Shown here: piece after piece, positions 26,201 to 34,035 of the stretch
Layout of the letters: the number at the start of each line of letters is the position of its first letter
Numbering within the stretch: the first letter of the stretch is position 1
Assembly (NCBI GenBank): GCA_029858505.1
Contig: JAOUEW010000007.1
Span: forward strand, 32,656 to 96,655
Source of the DNA: Deltaproteobacteria bacterium
GTDB taxonomy: Bacteria > SAR324 > JACQKK01
Reading direction: 5' to 3'
DNA: 64,000 nt
Program-made: the position numbers and the translations under genes
The notes under the pieces: generated by a model
Database searches by the model: none
Told to the model about the DNA's origin: nothing
Seen by the model: only the letters and a program-made list of their open reading frames with translations

Positions 26201-27880
26201 GGGGTGTGGGAACTGTTCGTGCCGGGCCTGGCGCCGGGGGAACTGTACAAATACAGGGTGAAACCCTGGGGCGGCCCCCCCGCCGACAAGACCGACCCCT
26301 ACGCCTTTCAGGCGGAGAACCGCCCCCACACCGCCTGCGTGGTGGCGGCCCCCAACCGCTTTGCCTGGCAAGACGGCGCCTGGATGGAAGCCCGCCGTTC
26401 CACCGACTGGCTGGCCCGCCCCGTGAGCGTGTATGAATGCCACCCCGGCTCGTGGCGGCGGGGGGAAGGCGGGCGGTTCCTGACTTGGGATGAACTGGCC
26501 GAGCAGATCATTCCCTACTTGGTTGAAACGGGTTTCACCCACCTGGAACTGCTGCCGGTGATGGAACACCCCCTGGATGAATCTTGGGGCTACCAAGTGA
26601 TGAATCTGTTTGCCCCCACCAGCCGGTTCGGCCCGCCCGACGGCCTGCGGCGGCTGATTGACCAGTGCCACCAAGCGGGCATTGGGGTGATTTTAGACTG
26701 GGTGCCAGGGCACTTTCCCAAGGACCCCCACGGGCTGGCCCTGTTCGACGGCACCCCCCTGTATCACCCCGCCGACCCCCGCCGGGGAGAACACCAAGAG
26801 TGGGGCACCCATCTGTTCGACTGGGGGCGGCCCCAGGTAGACAGCCTGCTGTTGTCTAGCGCGCTGTATTGGCTAGAGGCCTTCCACGCCGACGGCCTGC
26901 GGGTGGATGCCGTAGCCTCCATGTTGTATCTGGACTACAACCGCAAGCCGGGGGAGTGGATTCCCAACATTTACGGGGGGAACCAAAACCTAGAGGCCGT
27001 GGCCTTCCTGCGGCGTTACAACCAAGAGACCCATGGTCAGTTCCCCGGTACCTTTACCGTGGCCGAAGAATCCACCGCCTGGGGCGGCGTCAGCCGGCCG
27101 GTGGACTGGGGCGGCCTGGGGTTCACCATGAAGTGGAACCTGGGGTGGATGCATGACACCTTGGATTTCATGGCCAAAGACCCCGTTCACCGCCGCCACC
27201 ACCTGAACGAATTTTTGTTCAGCCTGCTGTACGCCTGGCACGAGAACTTCATGCTGGCCCTGTCTCACGATGAAGTGGTGCATGGCAAGGGCAGCCTGTG
27301 GAACCGAATGCCGGGGGATGAATGGCGCAAGGCCGCCAACCTGCGGCTGCTGCTGGCTTATATGTGGGGCCATCCGGGGAAAAAACTGCTGTTCATGGGC
27401 CAAGAATTCGGCCAACAGGGCGAATGGAACTCCGGGGCGGCCCTGGAGTGGCACCTGCTGAACGACCCCCGCCACGCCGGGGTGCGGCAGCTCATCGGGG
27501 ACCTGAACCGGCTATTGCGGGCCGAACCGGCCCTGTATCAGCAAGATTTCGTGCCCCAGGGGTTTGAGTGGATGGACTGCCACGACGCGGAAAACACCGC
27601 GGTGTTTTTTTTGCGGTGGGATGCCCCCCGCCGCCGCCCGGTGTTGTTTGCCTGCAACCTCACCCCCGTGCCCCGGATGGATTACCGGGTGGGGGTGCCC
27701 TGGGGCGGCACTTGGCTGGAACGGCTGAACACCGATGCCAGCCCCTATGGCGGCAGCGGCCTGGGCAACTATGGCCAAGCCACGGCCGAACCCGTGCCCT
27801 GGCACGGGCGGCCGGCCTCGCTGCGGCTGACCCTGCCCCCCCTGGCCGTGGTGGTGTTCACCCCAGAGAGCTTGCCATGA
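23300..27880 (+). CDS. Fused 4-alpha-glucanotransferase (MalQ) and glycogen branching enzyme (GlgB)
   Basis: A 1526-residue bifunctional enzyme. The MalQ half (GH77, about 1-770) has LRVDHIIRYWHLFWVP (Asp522), IGEDLGTV (Glu570) and FGTHDLPPLAGWW (Asp621), the nucleophile, acid/base and third carboxylate. The GlgB half (GH13, about 795-1526) begins WNWLLDHAHADPHRILGLRP, has a CBM48-like domain (GNFNHWTAGEHPM), then GLRVDAVASMLYLDY (Asp1203), VAEESTAWGG (Glu1256/1257) and LSHDEVVHGK (Asp1324). All catalytic residues are present in both. MalQ elongates and disproportionates maltodextrins and GlgB introduces alpha-1,6 branches. AAGGAGG lies 7 bp before the ATG. The 3' end overlaps the next gene by 4 bp. 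Confidence 0.95.
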   Translation: MGKDTQDQAGSHASLARLGELYGVEPAYASLDGVTHPTSQATLQALLKAMGVPTASPQQIAEALAAAEDAPWRPGLAPLATVTVGALPHALPLTLPHPRPFRWTLECLSPVGLPPKTPPPGPWQGEITDPLVLEHREHSKSGVRLAVPLPPELPLGDYQFTATVAEDDGGETEYQGGLAVCPPACWRPAELTMDGRGVVFQLALWGLRGEGDFGVGHFGLLAEAARWAKQQLGACLVGVGPLHGVFNRFPHHISPYYPSSRLYLNPVYLHLDALPEVQASKAAQAKLADPAFRARRQALEQASRADPQASWNLKEDVLWAAFQAFYQTAWQAGGDPASPPKKHNKTQPKGLQHRAEELAAFVRGEGKPLEDFARFCVLEEQAFQRQGHPVPWWDWPETSPASPQVESFGQDNPRVLFFQYLQFACREQLAQAGAGGWGNPHQAGLYLDLALGVDPAGADGWTEQTLLTRQAAAGAPPDPLGPLGQCWGLAPEVPWRAKDSGWAYFRRVLARAAAPAAALRVDHIIRYWHLFWVPQPGSAAQGAYVKEDTETLFRLLALESHRHQTLIIGEDLGTVPPPLRETMARYGVLSTRLVMFEREGDTFRPAQQYPQEALAAFGTHDLPPLAGWWRGGDLEAWVTAGHMPQASLAAAMAQRRQDTRRLLARLKNPTAESHLPNDLPEDLPENMAENMAEQLAAFLAQTPCRLVTVNQEEWTLDRRQQNLPGTTVEHPNWTARMEAPLEALAAQPATAARLAALRQALAPVFPSAQVSEPTRGEPAGSSSPGKRKSKGLPHPANTNASEWNWLLDHAHADPHRILGLRPLTKGGWGVWAWRPRAQACRWIPEHGAESQTLTLERIHPAGVFFAALPPGTEPGPYRLETQYPGGYLESQADPYAFWPQLDPAWLAAFAREPQTNAHRWLGAHPLTVQGTPGVRFALWAPHAQGVSVVGNFNHWTAGEHPMRKLEGGVWELFVPGLAPGELYKYRVKPWGGPPADKTDPYAFQAENRPHTACVVAAPNRFAWQDGAWMEARRSTDWLARPVSVYECHPGSWRRGEGGRFLTWDELAEQIIPYLVETGFTHLELLPVMEHPLDESWGYQVMNLFAPTSRFGPPDGLRRLIDQCHQAGIGVILDWVPGHFPKDPHGLALFDGTPLYHPADPRRGEHQEWGTHLFDWGRPQVDSLLLSSALYWLEAFHADGLRVDAVASMLYLDYNRKPGEWIPNIYGGNQNLEAVAFLRRYNQETHGQFPGTFTVAEESTAWGGVSRPVDWGGLGFTMKWNLGWMHDTLDFMAKDPVHRRHHLNEFLFSLLYAWHENFMLALSHDEVVHGKGSLWNRMPGDEWRKAANLRLLLAYMWGHPGKKLLFMGQEFGQQGEWNSGAALEWHLLNDPRHAGVRQLIGDLNRLLRAEPALYQQDFVPQGFEWMDCHDAENTAVFFLRWDAPRRRPVLFACNLTPVPRMDYRVGVPWGGTWLERLNTDASPYGGSGLGNYGQATAEPVPWHGRPASLRLTLPPLAVVVFTPESLP

Positions 27881-30351
27881 CCCAGCGCCCCTTCATCATC
27901 CACGGGCACTTTTATCAACCCCCCAGGGAAAACCCCTGGCTGGAAACCGTGGAGCGCCAAGACAGCGCCGCCCCCTGGCACGACTGGAACGAACGGGTGG
28001 CCGCCGAATGCTACCGCCCCATGGCTTGGTCCCGGGTGTACGGCCCCCAGGGCACCATCGTTCGGGCGGTGAACAATTACCAATGGATCAGTTTCAACGC
28101 GGGGCCCACCCTGCTGTCTTGGCTGGGGCGGCACATGCCCTGGGTGGTCCAGCGCGTGCTCTCCGCCGACCGGCTCTCCGCCCAGCGGCTGGGCCACGGC
28201 AACGCCCTGGCCCAGTCTTACGCCCATTCCATTCTGCCCCTCGACACCCCCCGGGACCGCCTGACCCAGGTGCGCTGGGGCCTGGCCGACTTCCGGGCGC
28301 GGTTTGGCCGGGAACCGGAAGCCCTGTGGCTGCCAGAGACCGCCTGCGACATGACCACCCTGCGGGTGCTGGCCGGGGAGGGGCTGCGCTTTGCCCTGCT
28401 GGCCCCCCGCCAAGCCGCCCGGGTGCGGCCCCTGGCGGACCCCGCTGGCCCCTGGACCAACGTGCGAGACGGCTCGCTGGAAACCGGCCGGGCCTATCGT
28501 TGTTTTCTCTCCGACGACCGCGGCCAATGGATAGACCTGTTTTTCTATGACGGAGGTTTGGCTCATCAATCCAGCTTCGGCACCCTGCTGGAAGAATCTC
28601 ACCGGCTGATGGAAGGGCTGCGGGGGTCGGCCAAATCCCGCCCGGCCGATGCCCCCCTGGTGCACATGGCCTTGGACGGCGAGACCTTTGGCCACCACAA
28701 ACCCTACGCCGACCGGGTGCTGGCCCACCTGATGACCGAGGCCGCCCCCAATGGCGGGTTTCAGCCGGTGAACTACGGCTGGTTTTTGGAGCATCACCCT
28801 CCACGCTGGGAGGTGGAACTGGCGGCGGGCCCCCAGGGCCTGGGCACCTCGTGGAGCTGCGCCCACGGGGTGGCCCGCTGGAAGGCCGACTGCGGCTGCC
28901 ACACCGGCGGGGGGCAGGGCTGGCACCAGCGCTGGCGCGAACCCCTGAGAGAAGCCCTGGACGCCCTGCGGGACCAGGGGGCCAAATTATTCGAGCGGGA
29001 AGCGGGCCGCTGGCTGGCCGACCCCTGGGCCGCCCGCGACGATTACGGCAGGCTGCTGGCAGAAATGGAAACATCCCCCCGCCAAGAGCAGGCCCGGGCG
29101 GAATTTTTATCCCGCCATGGCCGGGGAAAATGGGGTCAGGAAGAAGGGATCCAGGTGTTCAGTTGGCTGGAACAGCAGCGCCACAGCCTGCGCATGTACG
29201 CCAGCTGCGCTTGGTTTTTCTCGGACCCCGCGGGGATTGAAACCGTGCAGGCCCTGCGCCACGCCGCCCGGTCGGTGCAGATGATCCGCCAGCAAACCGG
29301 CCAAGACCTGGAGGCCGAGTTGACCCGGCGGCTGGAAAGGGTGCCAGGAAACCTGCCAGAGTTCCCCCACGGGGAAGTGATCTACCGCAGGCTGGCTTTG
29401 CCCGCCCGGGCCGGGGCGGGGCGGGCGGCCCTGCACCTGGCCTTGGCGGCGGTGGAACGCCGCCGAGGAGAGGATGCCTCTCCCCAAAAATTCCACGGCT
29501 GGCGGGGCAGCCTGCCGGTGGGCCCCGCCGGGCTGGCGGGCAGAGCGGGCAAAACAACGGTGTTTCAGGGCCAGGGCTGGGTGGAGGAAATCCTTACCGG
29601 GCGGCGCTGGAACCTGAACTGGGTGCTGCTGCGCCGGGGGCCAGAGTCCTTTCGGTTTTACCTGGGGCCGGAGGGCGGCCCCCCGCCAGCGCTCCGGGGA
29701 AACCTGAAAGCCCTGCTGGCCGCCTGCCGGGCCTGGTCTGGCCGGGGACCCCTCACCCCCCGGCATCTCACCGCCGACCGGCGGATGGCCCGGCTGGAGC
29801 GGGTGCAAGCCTGGGGGCGCTCCCGGCTGGCCCTGACCGCCGCCCGTCTGTACCGCATGGGCCGGCCCCTGCTGCCCCTGTGGCGGCGGGGGAGAGGAGA
29901 GATTCCCTCGGTGTTCAAAGAAACCGCCCGGCTGACCCTGAACGAGCGGCTGGTGCGGCTGGTCTTCCACCCCCCTAGCGGACCCCACACCGAACGACGT
30001 TCCGCCGCCCACACAGCCGTGGAGTTGCTGAACGCCGCCATGGCCGCCGGGGTGATGCTGGATTGGAACGAGAGAAAACGAGACCTGGAACGGGAAACCG
30101 CCCGCCGGGTGGAAGCCCTGGGGCGGCCAAATCATTGGCGGGAACTGCCCTTTTGCCATGCCCTGCTGGACACAGCCCAGGCCCTGGGCCTGAACCCAGA
30201 CCTGCTGGCCGCCCAGGATGCCCTGCTGGCCGTGAAAGCCCGCATGGAGGATGGCCAAACAGACCCGCCCCCTGCCAACTGGAGCGGAGAATGGAAACGC
30301 TTGGCCGCCCGGCTGGGGGTGGAACTTGAAGCACCCAACGGAACAAACTGA
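27877..30351 (+). CDS. GH57-type glycoside hydrolase with DUF3536
   Basis: An 824-residue protein starting TQRPFIIHGHFYQPPRENPW, the conserved opening of the DUF3536/GH57 family (alpha-amylase/alpha-mannosidase-like). LWLPETACDMTTLRVLA, VHMALDGETFGHHKPYADR and WSCAHGVARWKADCGCHTGG are further family blocks; the GETFGHH segment is likely part of the active site. The C-terminal half is helical and rich in Arg and Ala. The ATG overlaps the stop of the MalQ-GlgB gene (ATGA), so expression is coupled and the substrate is presumably a glycogen-type glucan. The exact reaction of this family is not firmly established. It converges on glgA with a 13-bp gap. Confidence 0.85.
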   Translation: MTQRPFIIHGHFYQPPRENPWLETVERQDSAAPWHDWNERVAAECYRPMAWSRVYGPQGTIVRAVNNYQWISFNAGPTLLSWLGRHMPWVVQRVLSADRLSAQRLGHGNALAQSYAHSILPLDTPRDRLTQVRWGLADFRARFGREPEALWLPETACDMTTLRVLAGEGLRFALLAPRQAARVRPLADPAGPWTNVRDGSLETGRAYRCFLSDDRGQWIDLFFYDGGLAHQSSFGTLLEESHRLMEGLRGSAKSRPADAPLVHMALDGETFGHHKPYADRVLAHLMTEAAPNGGFQPVNYGWFLEHHPPRWEVELAAGPQGLGTSWSCAHGVARWKADCGCHTGGGQGWHQRWREPLREALDALRDQGAKLFEREAGRWLADPWAARDDYGRLLAEMETSPRQEQARAEFLSRHGRGKWGQEEGIQVFSWLEQQRHSLRMYASCAWFFSDPAGIETVQALRHAARSVQMIRQQTGQDLEAELTRRLERVPGNLPEFPHGEVIYRRLALPARAGAGRAALHLALAAVERRRGEDASPQKFHGWRGSLPVGPAGLAGRAGKTTVFQGQGWVEEILTGRRWNLNWVLLRRGPESFRFYLGPEGGPPPALRGNLKALLAACRAWSGRGPLTPRHLTADRRMARLERVQAWGRSRLALTAARLYRMGRPLLPLWRRGRGEIPSVFKETARLTLNERLVRLVFHPPSGPHTERRSAAHTAVELLNAAMAAGVMLDWNERKRDLERETARRVEALGRPNHWRELPFCHALLDTAQALGLNPDLLAAQDALLAVKARMEDGQTDPPPANWSGEWKRLAARLGVELEAPNGTN

Positions 30352-30364
30352 ACCCCAACGCTTC

Positions 30365-32221
30365 TTATGAACTGCCCGCCAGGGCCGCCGGAACCACCTG
30401 TGGAATGTCGGCGGAGGGCTTGGCCTTTTTTCGATTCTTGGCTGACCCCGCCACGGCCGGAATGCCCGCCGGGATTTTCGATGCCCTGGCTGGTTTGGTT
30501 GTTTTGGCTGCTTTGTCTGTTTTGGCCTCCAGCCCCACCCCTGCCGCAGCAACTGACATCTGGGGGTCTGGCAGCACGGCCCGGGGGGGCCAGTCGCCCG
30601 ACAACACCCGCTGGTACAAGGTGAGATAGCGCTCTGCCGAAACCCGCCAGGAAAAATCTTGCCCCATGCCCCGTTCCACCAGGGCCGCCCAAGCCGCCGG
30701 GCGGTGCCAAGCGGCCATGGCCCGTTCCAAGGCCCCCCAAAACGATTCGGGGTCGGGGGTGGCAAAGCAAAACCCGGTGCCCTCGGGGTGTTGATTCCCC
30801 GCGTCCGACACCGTATCGGCCAACCCCCCGGTGCAGTGCACCACGGGCACCGCCCCAAAACCCATGGCATACATCTGGGTCAGCCCGCAGGGTTCAAACC
30901 GAGAGGGCATTAAAAAGATATCCGCCGCCGCGTTCAGCCGGTGGGCCATCCGTTCGGTATAGTGCAGCACGGCCTTCACCCGCCCCGGAAAGGCCTTGGC
31001 CAGCATGGCCACCCGGTCCTCGTGGTGAAGATCTCCCTGCCCCATCACCACCAACCCCGCCCCGCTTTTCACCAGCCGGGGGGTCACGGCCTCCAACAAG
31101 TCAATGCCTTTTTGGTCCACCAGCCGGGCGGTCATCACCAACAGGGGTCCCCCTTTCAGGCCGGGGTCCATGCCCAGTTCCGCCAGCAGGGCGGCCTTGT
31201 TGGCCGCTTTCCCCTCTTGCCATGTGTCTGCCGAGTAGGTGGCTTCTAGGTAAGGATTCTGCCGGGGATTCCACACTTCGGTTTCCGCCCCATTCAAAAT
31301 TCCCTCCAGGCGGTCCCGGCGGGCCTGCAGCACGCCGTCGAGGCCCATGGAAAAATCGGACTGGTGGATGACTTGTTTCAGATAGGTGGGTGACACGGTG
31401 GTCACCGCGTCGGCGTGGGAAATGCCCGCCTTCAACAGGTTCACCTTGCCGTAAAACTCCAGGGGGCCGCCGGGGTACCAGCCCTCCTGATCTCCCAGCA
31501 GAGACAGGCAGCCGGGGTCATACACCCCATGATAGGCAAAGTTGTGAACCGTGAGCACCACCGGCGGGCGGTGAGGAATGCTTTTCAGCATGAGGGCGGT
31601 GGCGGCGGTTTGGTGGTCGTTCAGGTGCACCACCATGCCCGATTCTGGATGGCGGGCCACCCACGAAGCCACCGCCTTGCTGAACAAAATGGACCCCTCC
31701 GGTTCCACCACCCCCTTTTCCTCCAGGCGGTGGGTAGAATAAGGGCTGCGGTGAGAAAGATACACCGGCTCTTCCACAAAAATCAGCCGGGGTCCAGGGG
31801 GGGGATGTTTCGGGGTTTTGTACAATACGGGAAGAAGATTGTGCCCCAGCATCAACCAACCTTCCGCCAGGGTCTCCATGTCGGCCAGCCAGGGCGCCCG
31901 TTCGGGCAGGCTGGTGTACCAGGGGGTCATCACCGTCACCCGAACGCCCATCTCCATCAGGGCCGCGGGCAGGGCCCGGGAGACGTCTCCCAAGCCACCC
32001 ATTTTAGAGAAGGGGGCTACTTCGAACGTGGCGAACAACACGTGCAGCGGGGGCTTGCTGTTCTCGCGGCCTTCCCTTTGAAAACCGAGGGTACGGTTCG
32101 AATCGTCACTGCCCCTTTGCAGAGTTATTTTATTGCTAGCAATTTCAGTATTTACAACTGTGTTGTTTACAACTTCTTGGCTCGCATTTTCATGCCCGTT
32201 TTTGTTTGTCTCGCCGCCCAT
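30365..32221 (-). CDS. glgA: Glycogen synthase GlgA with N- and C-terminal extensions
   Basis: A 618-residue GT5 glycogen synthase, which transfers glucose from ADP-glucose to alpha-1,4-glucan. The GT-B core (about 58-540) has KMGGLGDVSRALP (Lys73, equivalent to the ADP-glucose-binding KTGGL), VHLNDHQTAATAL, TVHNFAYHG, ARLVDQKGID and RFEPCGLTQMYAM. Typical GlgA is near 480 residues. Here about 57 Asn/Glu/Val-rich residues precede the core, encoded by a locally AT-rich stretch, and about 75 Lys/Ala/Pro-rich residues follow it. The start is firm: AAGGAGG lies just upstream of the ATG. It is 60 bp downstream of a lipoprotein gene on the same strand. Confidence 0.95.
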   Translation of the reverse strand: MGGETNKNGHENASQEVVNNTVVNTEIASNKITLQRGSDDSNRTLGFQREGRENSKPPLHVLFATFEVAPFSKMGGLGDVSRALPAALMEMGVRVTVMTPWYTSLPERAPWLADMETLAEGWLMLGHNLLPVLYKTPKHPPPGPRLIFVEEPVYLSHRSPYSTHRLEEKGVVEPEGSILFSKAVASWVARHPESGMVVHLNDHQTAATALMLKSIPHRPPVVLTVHNFAYHGVYDPGCLSLLGDQEGWYPGGPLEFYGKVNLLKAGISHADAVTTVSPTYLKQVIHQSDFSMGLDGVLQARRDRLEGILNGAETEVWNPRQNPYLEATYSADTWQEGKAANKAALLAELGMDPGLKGGPLLVMTARLVDQKGIDLLEAVTPRLVKSGAGLVVMGQGDLHHEDRVAMLAKAFPGRVKAVLHYTERMAHRLNAAADIFLMPSRFEPCGLTQMYAMGFGAVPVVHCTGGLADTVSDAGNQHPEGTGFCFATPDPESFWGALERAMAAWHRPAAWAALVERGMGQDFSWRVSAERYLTLYQRVLSGDWPPRAVLPDPQMSVAAAGVGLEAKTDKAAKTTKPARASKIPAGIPAVAGSAKNRKKAKPSADIPQVVPAALAGSS

Positions 32222-32281
32222 GGGGCCTCCTTCCCCCCTTCCGGTTCCGCTGGATGACCCCGGAACCCTGGGAGGAGGAAA

Positions 32282-32701
32282 TCATTTTTTCTGCTTTTGC
32301 AGTTTACCCTGGGGGTCGAACCGCACCAGGAAGTTTTTAGCCTGCGTGTTGCCCTTGGCGTCGGTGGCTTTGATTTCAATCAGGGTATCGCCAACTTTGA
32401 ACACATAAGCCTTCACCACCATCACCGTGGGAGACGGGGTAATTTTTTGAGGCTGCCCGTCCAGCATCACCTCCACCACGTCGTCTTCATCCACCACCAC
32501 AAACGTCACCACCCGTTTTGGCCGCACCACCACTTGGCTCTGCACCAAATCGCTGGTGAGAATTTGGGGGGGAACTTTATCGGCGGGAAGCACCTTTTCT
32601 TTGCTGGTGCAGCCCGTCAGGGCTGCCATCAGCCCAGCCGCCAGCGCAACCGTCATCGCCCAACCCAATGCGCTGTTCTTACCCGCGTTCCTTCCCGTCA
32701 T
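32282..32701 (-). CDS. Small lipoprotein, unknown function
   Basis: From the ATG at 32701 this is a 139-residue protein with a lipoprotein signal: hydrophobic core LGWAMTVALAAGLMAAL, lipobox LTGC with Cys31 as the acylated residue. The mature part is a compact beta-rich domain (VVTFVVVDEDDVVEVMLDGQ, GDTLIEIKATDAKGNTQAK) resembling an immunoglobulin-like or cell-adhesion strand pattern; the tail is Lys/Gln-rich. The frame is open for 32 more codons upstream, but those are low-complexity and would disrupt the signal peptide. GGGGAAAGAGAGG precedes the chosen ATG. It is probably co-transcribed with glgA. Confidence 0.75.
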   Translation of the reverse strand: MTGRNAGKNSALGWAMTVALAAGLMAALTGCTSKEKVLPADKVPPQILTSDLVQSQVVVRPKRVVTFVVVDEDDVVEVMLDGQPQKITPSPTVMVVKAYVFKVGDTLIEIKATDAKGNTQAKNFLVRFDPQGKLQKQKK

Positions 32702-33004
32702 GCCTCTCTTTCCCCTGTTCTGTCCTACATTCTGTCGTCCGGTTTTATCCGGTTGCGTTGCGTGGGTTGCTGCTGCGGATGGAGACATGGAAGGCATGTT
32801 GGGCTCAAGATTAAGACGACGTGTTCAAGAAAAGGTTCCCTGAAAAGCAAGGGCCGTTAGAGCGGAAAAATTCTCCTCTTCTCTTGCTATACCAAGATTG
32901 AGATTTTTTATCAATTGGTCGTTTTTCTTGTTCATTTCATTTTAAGGGGCTGTCCCAGATCCTCCGTGCCACTCGCCCTGCCCTCAGGTGCTTGCCCCTT
33001 CCCA

Positions 33005-33227
33005 ACAACACCTCTCCCCCCTGCCCCCCTCCCCAATCAGGGAGGGGGGAACAGCGTGAAGCCGGAAGGTGATGTATTTACTTTCATCCAGTCTTTGTTT
33101 TCCGAACGGTTGAACAGAATAGCCGATGGCTTCGCGGGCGGGGTGAGGTGTTTTTTGGAATATCTCGAAGCCGGTGGGTTAAGCACTTGCTTCTTTCCGG
33201 TCTTTTATATTCCGAACGGCTGAATCA
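33005..33227 (+). repeat. Family A intergenic repeat, copy 3, running into hemD
   Basis: CACCTCTCCCCCCTGCC, CTCCCCAATCAGGGAGGGGG, GAAGCCGGAAGGTGATG and CCGAACGGTTGAACAGAATA with GCCGATGGCTTCG, then a second partial unit ending TATTCCGAACGGCTGAAT that overlaps the last codons of hemD. The remaining gap upstream (32702-33004) shows no gene; an AT-rich patch at 32870-32945 may hold the lipoprotein-glgA promoter. Confidence 0.75.
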
Positions 33228-34035
33228 AGCGCGCCAAGTCTTGAACCAAACCATCCAGGTTCTGCTGGCGGGCCACCAGGGCTGGGGCCATGCCCCGCTC
33301 TTCCGCCTGGGCGGCGGTGATTTTTCCCAAACAGGCGGCTTTGACTTGACCCGACAGCAACCGCTGGCGCACTTCAGGGGGGGCCATGGTCCACAGACCG
33401 TTCACCGTGGAGGGGCTGGTGAACAACACCCAATGAATCTCCCCCGCCAGCAGGGCCTGGGCCGTGGCGGGAGCCAGCCCCCCCGCCACCGGAGCCGTGC
33501 GATAAGCGGGGGTGGCCCATACCTGCCACCCGGCCTGGGCCAGGCCTTCTTCCACCACCCGGCGGCCATCCTCGGCCCGGGGCAGCCAGGCGGTGTGGGG
33601 TTGGCCGGGGTGGGCTGCCCCCCAGGCCGTCAGGGCCGCCAGCAAGGGCTCGGCCTGAGACTCCTCTGGAACCAGTTCCACCTTCAGCCCATGATTGGCC
33701 AAGGCCTGGGCGGTGCCGGGGCCCACGGCGGCCAGCCGGGCCTGGGCCAACACTTGCCCCCCCACCTCCAAAGCGTCCAGCCGCTCCAACGCGGCCCCCA
33801 CCGCCGTGCGGCTGGCGAAAATCACCCAGGTGTTGGGATTGGATTTCCGGGCGGCCACATGGTGGGCCGCTTGATCGAAGGCTTGCCAACTGGTGGGGGG
33901 AGCAAAGCAGATCACCGGGTGTTCCACCACCCGGGCGCCCAGGGCGGTCAGGCGGCGGGTGAGGGCGGGGGCTTCCTCTGCGGCGCGCAGATTGAGCACA
34001 GTCAGCCCAGACAACGGAAGGCGGGGGTCAGCCAC
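33205..34035 (-). CDS. hemD: Uroporphyrinogen-III synthase HemD
   Basis: A 276-residue HemD-family protein. It cyclises hydroxymethylbilane to uroporphyrinogen III while inverting ring D in the tetrapyrrole pathway. The family is poorly conserved. Supporting features are the two-lobed pattern, VIFASRTAVGAALERL and LFTSPSTVNGLW (the classical ...FTS.ssv... motif), LAAVGPGTAQAL, and position directly after hemA with an 8-bp overlap. It starts with GTG. The final codons (QPFGI) and stop lie in a family A repeat, so the C terminus may differ from relatives. hemC, often between hemA and hemD, is not here. Confidence 0.88.
   Translation of the reverse strand: MADPRLPLSGLTVLNLRAAEEAPALTRRLTALGARVVEHPVICFAPPTSWQAFDQAAHHVAARKSNPNTWVIFASRTAVGAALERLDALEVGGQVLAQARLAAVGPGTAQALANHGLKVELVPEESQAEPLLAALTAWGAAHPGQPHTAWLPRAEDGRRVVEEGLAQAGWQVWATPAYRTAPVAGGLAPATAQALLAGEIHWVLFTSPSTVNGLWTMAPPEVRQRLLSGQVKAACLGKITAAQAEERGMAPALVARQQNLDGLVQDLARLIQPFGI

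Noticed and set aside
29107..30870. Minus-strand open frame of 587 codons across the GH57 and glgA 3' ends
   Set aside because: Pro/Gly/Trp/His-rich translation, antisense to two clear genes, no recognisable motif.
32080..32110. GGTTCGAATC-like string suggesting a tRNA T-arm
   Set aside because: It lies within the glgA coding start and no acceptor, D or anticodon arm can be folded around it.
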